Of a stretch of 64,000 nt of DNA, positions 1 through 10,479 are shown piece by piece. The position numbers and the translations under genes are program-made. The first letter of the stretch is position 1. Every line of letters begins with the position of its first letter. Source of the DNA: Manis javanica (lineage: Eukaryota > Chordata > Mammalia > Pholidota > Manidae); contig NC_133156.1 of NCBI RefSeq assembly GCF_040802235.1, positions 144,877,173-144,941,172 on the forward strand. Direction: 5' to 3'. The notes under the pieces were generated by a model, which searched no databases, was not told the DNA's origin, and worked only from the letters and a program-made list of their open reading frames with translations.

Positions 1-434
1 TTGACTTCTTCCTTACCTATCTGGATGCCTTTTATTTCTTTGTTTTGTCTAATTGCCATGGCTAGGACCTCCAGTACTATGTTGAATACAAGTGGGGAGA
101 GTGGGCATCTCTGCCTTGTTCATGACCTTAGGTGAAAAGCTTTCAGCTTCTTATTGTTCTGTATGATGTTGGCTGTGGGTTTGTCATATATGGCCTTTAT
201 TATGTTGATATTCTTGCCCTCTATACGTATTTTGTTGAGAGTTTCTATCATTAATGGATGATGAATTTGTCAAATGTTTTTTCAGCATCTATAGAGATGA
301 TCATGTGTTTTTTTGTCCTTTTTTTTTGTTGATGTGGTAGATGATGTTGATGGATTTCGAATGTTGTGCCATCCTTGCATCCCTGAGATGAATCCCACTT
401 GATCATTGTGTATGATCCTCTTCATGTATTTTTA

Positions 435-569
<135 letters not shown>

Positions 570-1812
570 TCAAAGTATTCCCTCCTCTTCTACTTTTTGG
601 AAAACTTTAAGGAAAATGGGTATTAGGTCTTCTCTAAGTGTCTGATAAAATTCAGTGGTGGATCCATCTGGCCTAGGAGTTTTGTTCTGGGGTAGTTTTT
701 TGATTACCACTTCAATTTCTTTGCTGGTAATTGGTCTGTTTAGATTTTCTGTTTCTTCCTTGGTCAGTGTTAGAAGATTGTATTTTTCTAGGAAGTTATC
801 CATTTCTTCTAGGTTTTCCAGCTTGTCTGCATATAGATTTTCATAGTATTCTCTAATAATTCTTTGTATTTCTGTGGTGTCCATCATGATTTTTCCTTTG
901 TCATTTCTGATTCTGTTTATGTGTATAGATTCTCTTTTTCTCTTAATAAGTCTGGCTAGGGGTTTATCTATTTTGTTTATTTTCTCAAAGAACCAGTTCT
1001 TGGTTTCATTGATTTTTTTCTATTGATTTATTCCTCTCAATTTTACTTATTTCTTCTCTGATCTTTATTATGTGCCTCCTTATGCTGACTTTGGGCCTCA
1101 TTTGTTCTTCTTTTTCAAGTTTCAATAATTGTGACTTTAGACTTTAGACTTTCAAGTTTCAATAATTGTGTTCATTTGGAATTGTTCTTGTTTCAATAGG
1201 CCTTGATTGCTATATATGTTCCTCTTAGAACTGCCTTCGCTGTGTCCCACAGAAGTTGGGGCATTGTGCTGTTGTTTTCATTTGTCTCTATATATTGCTT
1301 GATCTCTGTTTTAATTTGGTCATTGATCCATTGATTATTTAGGAGCATGTTGTTAAGCCTCCATGTGTTTGTGAGCCTTTTTGTCTTCTTTGTACAATTT
1401 ATTTCTAGTTTTATGCTTTTGTGATCTGAGAAGTTGGTTGGTACAATTTAATCTTTTTGAATTTACTAAGGCTCTTTTTGTGACCTAGTATGTGGTCTAT
1501 TCTGGAAAATGTTCTATGTGAACTTGAGAAGAATGTGTATCCTGCTGCTTTTGGGTGTAGAGTTCTGTAGATGTCTGTTAGGTCCATCTGTTCTAGTGTG
1601 TTGTTCAGTGCTTCTGTGTCCTTACTTATTTTATCTCTGGTTGATCTGTCCTTTGGAGTGAGTGGTGCATTGAAGTCTCCTAAAATGAATGCACTGCATT
1701 CTATTTCCTCCTTTAATTCTTTTAGTATTTGTTTAACATATGATGATGCTCTTATGTTGGATGCATAGATATTTATAATGGTTATATCCTCTTGTACTGA
1801 CCCCTTTATCAT
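570..1812 (-). pseudogene. L1 ORF2 fragment: endonuclease plus start of RT, broken
   Basis: Two open pieces are visible. The piece at 1812-1411 (133 codons) carries apurinic/apyrimidinic-type endonuclease motifs: ILGDFN near its middle and SRIDHILG later. The piece at 887-570 (105 codons) matches the region just before the RT core ([10 protein letters not shown], then [12 protein letters not shown] and [13 protein letters not shown] sequence). Between them the frame is broken by stops and an internal duplication at 1113-1170. An intact ORF2 protein has about 1,275 residues, nicks target DNA and reverse-transcribes L1 RNA. This fragment cannot encode either activity in full. The motifs are seen in the sequence; the function is family knowledge. 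Confidence 0.9.
1113..1170. repeat. 37-bp direct duplication inside the L1 fragment
   Basis: A 21-base string beginning TTTCAAGTTTCAATAATTG occurs at 1113-1133 and again at 1150-1170. The spacer between them contains ACTTTAGACTTTAGAC, itself a 7-bp repeat. L1-A and L1-B carry the corresponding sequence once, so this is a private duplication that also disrupts the ORF2 frame. Confidence 0.85.
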
Positions 1813-1903
1813 TATATAATGCCCTGCTTTATCTCTTGTTGCTTTCTTTGTTGAGAAGTCTATTTTGTCTTTTACAAGTACTGCAACACCTGCTTCTCTG
1901 TTT

Positions 1904-2378
1904 TGTAATGCACGTGCTGAACCTCAAGTTTTCAGACGTGTGCAATCTCAAAGAGGTGTCCACTTCAAAGAGGGCCATCTGAATAGACATATTGTCAACC
2001 ACATGACTAGATAAGGAGTCAGGCCTGCCCCCCAAGTACTACTGAGACCCCTTTGAGAGATCTTGGTTAATTGCGATAACTGACTACCTGCTGCTTGGTT
2101 TTTCTCTTTTCGCACTATAATTATTACTCTTCTGTTTTAAATTCACCAATAAGTGAGCCTGGATACCCTAGCCCCCAATCTCCACCCTAATAAAAGCCGA
2201 TTCAGGCCCATTTGCACTCTCTCTCTACCTGCTACCCTGTTGGGTGGCCCTGGTAGCCTTTGCCAGATAATTTCAAGGACCTGTGAGCAATAAACCTTTT
2301 ATTTCAATTCTCTGCTGTTGTTACTGAGGGTGTTCTGAGATTATAATGAGAACCACAAGGGCTGGTCTAACCACAACA
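1904..2378 (+). mobile_element. Solo LTR, ERV1-like, plus orientation (LTR family 'X')
   Basis: This is an LTR-like unit of about 475 bp starting TGTAATGC and ending ACCACAACA, so it has TG...CA ends. In order it contains a U3 block shared with the 58.8-kb LTR (TCCACTTCAAAGAGGGCCAT at 1959-1978; GATAACTGAC at 2075-2084), a TATA-like AATAAAAG at 2189-2196 and a polyadenylation signal AATAAA at 2289-2294 about 95 bp downstream. No gag, pol or env flanks it, so it is a solo LTR left by recombination. The left end directly abuts the L1 fragment. I see no convincing target duplication. The family name is not recalled; the ERV1 class is inferred from layout and length. Confidence 0.75.
2189..2294 (+). 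promoter_or_regulatory. TATA-like box and poly(A) signal of the solo LTR
   Basis: AATAAAAG (2189-2196) is a TATA-like element and AATAAA (2289-2294) a poly(A) signal. Both have counterparts at matching positions in the related minus-strand LTR (TATA-like complement at 58943-58949, poly(A)-signal complement at 58843-58848). Whether this LTR still initiates transcription cannot be told from sequence. Confidence 0.55.
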
Positions 2379-3289
2379 GCAGTTAGTGATAGGCAGAGCC
2401 CAGCACACCCCAGGATTTACTGTAGAGGTCTCACTGAGAGTGTCATTCCCTACTTAGAACTCTGGGGAGAAAGAGTCTCAGGAATAAGTGCCAGAAACAG
2501 ACATGTTTCTGCTTAGTGAATGATATCTCCTTATGGTCTCTTTACATTATAAAGCTGATCTTATTTCCCTTTCTGTTTAAGGTGCTAAGAAGTTCAGAAT
2601 AATAGCCCAATCTACCCTTAATGAATTACATTTGTGCACTGTTAACTTTATACCAGGGCTTAGTACTGCTTTCACTTTTCTCTTGTCTTTATTTTTGTTT
2701 TAAAAAAACCATTTTCTTTACCCTGTATCAAGTGTCCTTAGGAATGAATTACTAATGTACCAACAAAGGAAGTGAAAAAAAAACAGACTCTTGGAGGAAT
2801 ACCATGGAGGCAATGTTGTCAGAGCAGTTACATCTAGAGCAATTTCTTTTACCTTATCTCCATTTTCTTCCACCCACACTCAGATAAGAAGGGTGATCTA
2901 GGTCTCCTCCAGAGAGATTCCACCTCACAGTCAAAATGAACAACAGGTTTGGGAAAATGTCCTAGCATCATGTTGGTAAGAGCATAATGCCACATGGTAG
3001 ATTATTAAAGAATTTCAAAACTATCATCATAGGAGTAGTTCTGTGTGCTCTCTCAGCACACCTATGCAAGTCTGAAAGTTGCCACTCTATGACCAGAGTT
3101 TGCTGCAATCTCTTAGAAGTGGAGAATGGCAGACACTTGCTATGGAAATTCAAACCTTGTTTTCAGAATAAGCCAGCTGATCTTCATTGCTAATAAAATT
3201 ATTAATTGGCACAACCTGTATGGCAGCCAACTTGGGGATACCTATATCAGAATTACAAGTACATATGTCCTTTGCTATAGCTGCCTCAC
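2379..3289. other. Unique sequence, nothing recognised
   Basis: This AT-rich stretch has no repeat family I recognise and no convincing exon. Short open frames on both strands (60-100 codons) lack any family resemblance. Confidence 0.5.
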
Positions 3290-3540
3290 ATGTAAGAATA
3301 TTCTTGCACACATGTACAATCATGTATGTACAAAGTTTCTCACTAAGCATTTGTTTATAATGGAAAAAGTGGGAACCAACCTAAATAGTCTCAACAGGGA
3401 CTGCTTAAGTAGCAGATTTGATCCATAAAATGTAGCTGTACAAAGAGAACTTTTATAGTATACCAATGTATATTTTGTTAATTATGAATCATGTGAATGT
3501 ATCACCCACACAAAAAGAAAATGTAAAGTCAAATCTTATC
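3290..3540 (+). mobile_element. Old LINE 3' end (L1M/HAL1-like)
   Basis: The plus strand follows the pattern of an old LINE C-terminus: 'one copy on a matchless background' phrases such as TTTATAATGGAAAAAGTGGG, then a stretch like AACCTAAATAGTCTCAAC, then a gap-rich 3' tail. Matching is by eye against remembered LINE consensus. The subfamily is uncertain and the edges are approximate. Confidence 0.5.
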
Positions 3541-5440
3541 CTCTGAGAATAAGAAAAGAAGAAAGAATGCCTACTTATATAACAAAAGCTCCACTAACAC
3601 TGGCATCATTTTAAATATAAAATATATTTTACTTCAAAATGTTGGAGCCAGAAGGTAAAATACTTTTTGGAAACATTTCTAGTTGGATTAATCCAAATAT
3701 AAATGATAAATACATAGATATACTGAGGTGTAATTGCAACACTTCTTCACTACTTCATTTTCTTCCTATTGCTATAATAGCCATAATACTTTTCCTCTAC
3801 CTTAATATCAATTAAAAATACAATATCTTTACCAGTGATTGATTTAGAGTAACCTCAAGCCAGAGAAGAATTTTTAAAATATGCATGTTCAATCAGAAGC
3901 TTAGGGTATTTAGTTATGCAAATACTAAAATTCTGGGTGTAAGTATTACATAAAAAATTTAAGTCTCAGGCATAACTCAAATATTTCCAAAGTTTGCAAT
4001 ATATAGGAAAGCTACATACATAGGAAAGACTATAAATAGGAATAAGAATCTTATATATCTATAAGGAAATAGTGTAAATGAACAAAGAAATGATAAGTAT
4101 TAAACATTTTGTCCTATTTGTATCTTTAAGAAATAGCATTCAAATCATATCAAACTGTAATTAACCAGGTCTGAGGAAATGTGAGTGAATTTTAAAAAGG
4201 ATACATAAACGTCTGTCACTAATCATCACAAATGTGTTTTCAGAATATTAAAGTCTAAAAAAATTATTTGAATATCCATGTTCTAAAAATAAATTAGGTA
4301 CAAAGAAACCTAAGCCTGGTATATTTCAATCTGTAGCCAAAGGGTAGCAGTTTGCAAGAGGGATTGGTGCTATCATTTCATTAATTATGAAGAGAGAATA
4401 CAGAAAGGAAGCCAGGATAAAGCCCCATAAAATCCCAATTTTAGAAGAGGAGTAGAAGCTTGCAAAGAAGATTTTTAAAGAACAATTTAGACAGAAAAAC
4501 AAAACAAAACAAGATTAGGAGCAGACAGAGTCCTTGCCATCTGGATGCTCAAGGACAAAAGCATTCTAGAGGGAAGATTAGGTCATTTGAGTTCAGTTTT
4601 GCAGTGGCATCAGGATAAATAAGTGATGACATTCAGTGGCATTTGACAATGTAGTGGTTCTTGGCAATGTCAGCTCCACGGAGTAATGGGGCATAATCTC
4701 TACTGTCAAGATTGAGTGAATCATTAGAAGGGAAGCCAAGATATCCATGTAGGTCCCAGCATCTGAATGCTAAAGAAAGGCTTTGGGACACAGACAAAGG
4801 GGAAAGTAGTGTTGCAGGAAAGCTTTCTAAGACAGGAAATGTACACAAATGCACAGACACGCTGAAATAGAGCAGATTGATGCCAAGTTGGGATCATTAA
4901 CAGGGTGAGGTCCCCAAGGAGTCTGGCACATGCATCACAAGCATAACATGGATGACAATCTATGGTCAAACAGAACTTTCTCCACTGAGCAGGAGGAAGG
5001 AGTGATGAGAGCAAGGGCCAGTTAGTGTAGAATTAATTTGGGAAACTATGGAAGAAGATTGGGACATTCTTGGTAATTCCTACATCTCCTTGGTGAAGTT
5101 CGTGAAGCAATTTTCTGCATGGGGTTGGAGAGGTGTAATGGTATAGAAAGTGTAAACTAGGGATCGATACTTAGAGCAGTTTTAAATAGGGATTAGTAGA
5201 GGGAGGCTACGAGGGAGACATGGAGGATTCCCAGGAAGCACTGTGGGAACTGAGCTGGTGGAGAGGGTGAACCTTTAGAGGCTTCAATCCCCAAGTATGA
5301 GTGATAATCTCCAAGACTGCTCACCAGTCTAAATGGGCAGGGGGCAGATCTACAAGGTCTGAAATGATTGTAGTGGGGAGAGGGAGAAGCAGAGCTGGAA
5401 ATAGGGAAGGCTGTGTACAATAGTGAGATATTACACTTTA
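3541..5440. other. AT-rich unique sequence, nothing recognised
   Basis: I see no gene and no repeat I can name. The 4.5-5.4 kb part is richer in purines and may be a very old repeat, but I could not match it to a family. Confidence 0.4.
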
Positions 5441-5712
5441 AAACTATACAAATTAAATGTTATGTGGTTTCCTGGATTGAATCCCAGAACAGAAAAAGGA
5501 CATCAGTGGAAACCTAAATAAAGTTTAGATTTTAATCAATGCACCAAAGTTAATTTTTTATTTTTGGCAAATAGACCATGGCTATATAAGATGTTAACAT
5601 TAGGGAAAATTAGGTGAAATGTACTCTGGAACCCTCTGTGTCACCTTTATAACTTATCTATAAGTTTGAAATTATTCCAAAACAAGATATTATTTAATTT
5701 CAGATTTCACAT
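5441..5712 (+). mobile_element. L1M 3' UTR end
   Basis: This follows the typical old-L1 3' terminus in order: a phrase like AGAAAAAGGACATCAGTGG, then GGGAAAATTAGGTGAAATGT, ACTCTGGAACC, then AAATTATTCCAAAACAAG before an A-rich end. The closely related 3' end at about 14.0-14.28 kb in this window runs in the same order. Plus orientation. Subfamily not assigned. Confidence 0.7.
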
Positions 5713-5859
5713 TTAAATGAGTAACCTAAAAGCAGACACACAGACACACACATCCCAGTCTGGTACCATGATTTGGGAACATTCCTTGTTTCCAAGTTTG
5801 AAACACCTACAAACTTCAGAGTCAGACCATATTCCCCTGCGTAACGATGCCCACCATGT

Positions 5860-6419
5860 GAATGGTTTTGTTCTCACCACTTGCTTCTTTGTGGGTCACG
5901 TAGCACTTGTCCAAACTTCTAGAACACAAATGGTAGCTCAGAGGGGGCCTGTCATAACCTCCAGGCTTCTCTACTTCTTCCATGCAGCCCATGTCCACAC
6001 TGAATCAGAGTTGGCCCTGTGTGACAGTTCTATGGATGTCATGCCTGTTCGTAAAAGGCATTAGAGCCATTTACCTCACTTGCTTTGGGGTACACTAGAC
6101 AACATTCTGTAAGGACACTCGAGCAGACACGTGAGTGCCTGTGTGGAGACAGTGAAGGTCCCTGGCCAACAGCCAGCAGCTATTTCACAGCAATGTCAGG
6201 GAAACAACTTGAAGAGGATTCACCAGTCCCAGTCAAACCTCCAGATCACTTCTGCCCCAGCCATCATCTGGCCAGAGCCTAATGAAAGATTTTAAGGCAG
6301 AATTTCCCTACCAAGCTGCTTCTGCATTATTGACCAATAGAAACCATGAGATAGTGATATTACTATTTTGAGATATGAATTTTGGGTACTTTCTTACACA
6401 AAAAACTGAGTAATACAGA
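5860..6419 (+). mobile_element. ERVL-MaLR-type LTR remnant
   Basis: It resembles a MaLR-type LTR in plus orientation: a TGTAAGGACACTCGAGCAGA-like block, then GTGTGGAGACAG, CTGGCCAACAGCCAGCAGC, a block of GATTCACCAGTCC type, and finally an end reading ACTGAGTAATACAG. No internal retroviral genes flank it. The left edge is approximate. A 115-codon open frame (5717-6064) partly overlaps it and has no other support. Confidence 0.6.
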
Positions 6420-6829
6420 TTTTGGTGCAAATAAATGAAGTGCTGTAAGATTGGCAGTGGGACTCAGCATTGGGAGAAGCTGGAAGTACCTTGGCAAGAA
6501 GGCTAATGAGATCCTAAAAGGCTTTGAAGTGACCTTCAGAGCTCAAGGCTATGAACAAATCTGTCTTTTCCTCTAGAGGGCAAAACTGTATCTTCCATGG
6601 CTGTTCATCAAACAAACATCCTTAAAGAGAGTCTAAAACAAAGAGCAATCAGTGCCTCCACTCACAAGTTGGGCAGAGGTATCAGAGACCTCTGGAGAAT
6701 TATTTCCCAGCAAAGCATGTGTACTTTGCATGTGAAACAGGCATGAAAACTGAGGAAGGAGGTGGACAATAGTAGCTAAACAGGTATCTTTCATTGAATC
6801 TTGCCTCCTAATAGTTATGTCACTGTGTA

Positions 6830-7140
6830 GTTCCCTCCCACTTGTTCAAGTGGCAGTATGTGATCTTCGAGGCTGTTGTAGATGGCATTGTCACTTTTCC
6901 CTTGGACTTGAACTGCTCACCTTGGTGTTGAACACCATGCTATGAGAACATTCAAGTATTCCTGTGAGAAGCCCACATAGAGAGGAACCGGGTCTCCTGG
7001 CCAACAGGCATCATAAAATTGATGTGTGTGCAAGAAAGTCATCTTGAAATTGAACCCTCCACCTTATTTAAGCCTTCAGGTGCCACCTGACTATACCCTC
7101 TTTAGACACTCTGGACCTGAACTATCTCATGGATAATTAA
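6830..7140 (+). mobile_element. ERVL-MaLR-type LTR remnant
   Basis: A second copy of the same kind of LTR lies about 400 bp after the first, in the same orientation. Shared landmarks are CTGCTCACCTTGG, ATGAGAACATTCAAGTA, GAAGCCCACATAGAGAGGAA, CTGGCCAACAGGCATC and AAGCCTTCAGGTGCCACCTG. The 3' end has decayed. The two could be independent solo LTRs or the two ends of one small element. Confidence 0.6.
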
Positions 7141-8789
7141 TATAGCAACAGTCAAGGATGAAATTGGGCTGTGATTATTAGCTAGGTGCAGAACTTATTA
7201 TTATGGTTCACATTTGGAACCTGGAAGGCAGAGGGGTTACAGACATTCTTTATGAAACTTTCTGCCACTTATGAGATTTTTATCTTACAGTGACCATCAG
7301 GCATATCCTTCCCATGACCAAGAATTCACTATGCCATTATAGCCAGCCTACTTCATTCTTGAATCATTCCAGTAATTAGAAAGCCTTTCTTTTTATTGAA
7401 TAAACATGTGGTTCTCTATAATTTTTGTGACTGGGTCTGAATTTTGTCAAAATCCACAAAAATAAATCTGATTTTTCTATACATTAACATAAGTTGGTTG
7501 CATGGTGCATGAGAGTTCATCTCCAGAATATATAATTTTTTACCATAAATTTGGCTATACACCCATAATATCATTGGCCTTTTATAATTTCTTATATTGT
7601 GGCAATAATTTCCTGGCACTGTATTTTCTGCTAACAAACTTGGATAAATGAGACAATATAAGTAAAATCAGGTAGTCTGGCTTATCCAGTTTGAATCTGC
7701 TTAGCATAGAGTTTTCCAAGTAATGATATTCTCTTAAGTCTAGGAGAATTGTGTGCCTATAGAAAATTGAGAAAGCAGAAGGTCTGTATTTAGCCAAGCA
7801 TTTGTTTTTCCTTTGTGTATTTGGAAGAAATCACTTTAATGGTTTAAATGTTTTACTGTATACATCACATCCTAGGAGGAATCAAGTGAGTCATTTGAGC
7901 GTGTGGTTTACTTCCTGCTAGAATCCAGCCCATCATTCTCTGGCTGGCTTTTAGCTATGAAGCAACGCACTCAGAGAACAACACTGGGCAGGACATTCAC
8001 ACTGTCTAGCAGGGAACAGCCCTGGTTATGAAGACAACTTTACTACAATGGTGATGACAGCCAAGTTTAATTGAAGTAGAATTATGCACACCATTTTCAT
8101 CAATAATTAATATGTTGTTGGATCAATAAGATAGCTGGATTAAGATCAATATTACATCATAAGAAAGTCAGTGCTCAGCATTTCAATACCATTTTTTAAA
8201 AATCTGAAATGGATTACAATATTTTTATTTCCCAAAGGAGCCACATCAGCATTTGCCTAAGGGATGGAGTTATTATACCTGGAAATGCTTAGCACTTTGC
8301 TCAGGACCAAAGAGACAAATAACAGCAAAACTGGGAATGCAGTTAGGTGTTCAGTCAATTGAGTTACATTTTTTCCAGTTTAGTTACATTCCTGACTTCC
8401 AGCTTAAGTCAGGCTCTGGAGGGGCTGAACAAAATGCCTTGTAGGAATTGATGAAACCACTAGGGAGGGAGGGGCCTCACCATGGTTTGACTAGCCAGTG
8501 CTTCCATCATCACTTGAAAAAGTAAAAGTTTTCTTTCCCAGATAATATTCTTGAGAATATAATAGGGCTTTTCAAGTATTTGGTCCACAAGGCTGGTGTG
8601 GTCTCTCCCCTTACTCCCTCTTGTGCCTCAATAGAATTTAACGGTCTAAAACTGAAACATATGAAACACATAGTCACACATATAACTAAAATCATAATGC
8701 ATTTAAGATAAAATAGAAAAATTTATCAGAATCAATGAAGGCCTGGGGGAATTCAAATGTGGGAAGATGAAGAAAGTGACACTTAAAGA
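7141..8789. other. Unique sequence, nothing recognised
   Basis: AT-rich, with no repeat family or exon that I can support. Confidence 0.45.
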
Positions 8790-9095
8790 ATGAAGGATGA
8801 GAAGGAGTTAGCAAGGTAAAGCATGGCAGAGGAACAGTCTAGGTAGAGGACAGGTGTGAAGGTCCTGGGAGATGGAGTGTGATGTTGGATTTTCAGGACA
8901 TAGAAGACACAGGTATACCTGGGAGAGAGTGAACAAGTAATTGAATGGGGGGAGATGAAGCTGAAGCAGTAGATAGATACAATTAATAGGACTGATTAGA
9001 TCATGTAAACAATTTTGGGTTTTATTTTCTGATGCAGGTACTTCCAGAAATAAGACAAGGACAGATCAGATTATTTGTTTATTGTCGTCAACATC
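8790..9095 (-). mobile_element. L2 fragment
   Basis: The plus strand shows the reverse complement of the L2 3' region in the usual order: GAGAAGGAGTTAGCAAGGTA, CAGGTGTGAAGGTCCTGGGA, GGGGGGAGATGAAGCTGAAG, TTGGGTTTTATTTTCTGATG, then GACAGATCAGATTATTTG. The element is therefore in minus orientation. It is highly diverged, as expected of a mammal-wide ancient family. Confidence 0.6.
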
Positions 9096-10479
9096 AAGAA
9101 TGCTTAATTATGATATGAGAGACAGAGAGTCATGGACAGAGAGAAGAGGGGGATTTATCAATATGGTCACATTTGTTTTAATTTCCCAGTTACATTTTAT
9201 GGTTAATAAATTTGAAATTATTGACAACTTTAATTAGTTCTTTCCCATAGGTCATAATACTTTCAATAGAGAAAATATTACATCCCTAAGTGCAGTAGTA
9301 ACTGTTAACCTAACAGCAAAATCAGGTAAATGGAGGATATTCTCAACACTAAAATACTTTAGAGTTAAATGTGTAAATATTTCCTATGTACTAATAGCAT
9401 CTTCAGTTCTACAGAGTACCACTCCTTGTGTTAATGATTTCTTTGATAGTTTTGTCAAATCTTGATAAGGAAAATTCAGTTATTTTAATATTGTGCTGCT
9501 GTGGTAGTTAAGTGTAAATATATCAAATTAAAAATGGGAACTCCACACAAAGATTCTTCCCAGAAGGTGAGGTATTCCAAAGTGCAATTATAAATTTAAA
9601 CAGTAAGGTATGTACACTTTTCCAATTGTGTGTCTTAGTTTCTTCCTCATTTTTGCAGGGATAAATATTTTCTGCCTACAAGCTTTGTTTTCACTAATTG
9701 AAACTCATTCAAAACTTTAAAAGCTGATATTTTTTGATCTGTTGTTTACTTACTATTTGATTAGTTAATTCCAATTGGGTTTTAAAAAAAGCAAGCAAAA
9801 CCTATAGGACTTGTTTATAAAAAATGTTTACTGTCACCGTAGCACATACAGGCACGGTTGCATGACAGCCAAAGGACAAGCTGGATGTGCCGTGCGGAAG
9901 TCAGGCTCAAACGTCCTAGCTTATTTTCATACAACTGTTAATAACTACTAATTCCTTAAAAATGAAAGATCCAGGACAAATGCTGAACTGAGCAAGTTGA
10001 TTGGACAATAGACAAAAGGAGACCCTACTGGGTAAATCAGGATGAAAAGCCACCAGTGTTTGGGCTTGAGAATAAGATCCCACATATGTGTTCACTGTTG
10101 CCCCTCAGGTATGAAGCAGTCTAACTGATTAGCTAAGCAGAAATCCTTGCTTCCTTCTTACTGTGTCTACAGGAATATGCATTAGACTAATCTCCGTAAG
10201 TTTTCCCTTATTCCTAAAGTCTATAAAACAATGCAAAGTTGCTTTGCTTTTAATAATCTCAAATCCTTTCAGAAAATCATGAGAACTAAGAGTGGCCCTT
10301 GGTTACATTATGAAAAGAATCTGCTATCACTGAGAAGAAAATATTCTACTAAATTACCTCAGATGAGTGCTTCTGCCTTTGGAATAGGCAAAATAATACC
10401 AATTTTGCACACTTTCTCCCCAAAATTGGAAGCAGACAGAATTCTTCCTAATTCACTAAGTACTGCACTACTCTAACAA
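9096..10479. other. Unique sequence, nothing recognised
   Basis: No supported gene or nameable repeat. A segment at about 9.84-10.24 kb has slightly different composition and includes a CTATAAAAC string (10219-10227). I could not match it to an LTR family. Confidence 0.4.

Noticed and set aside
5717..6064. 115-codon plus-strand frame
   Set aside because: It overlaps the end of an L1M tail and a MaLR-type LTR and has no recognisable domain.
9838..10240. Possible LTR because of CTATAAAAC and a composition change
   Set aside because: No matching ends, no poly(A) signal at the right spacing and no family pattern.
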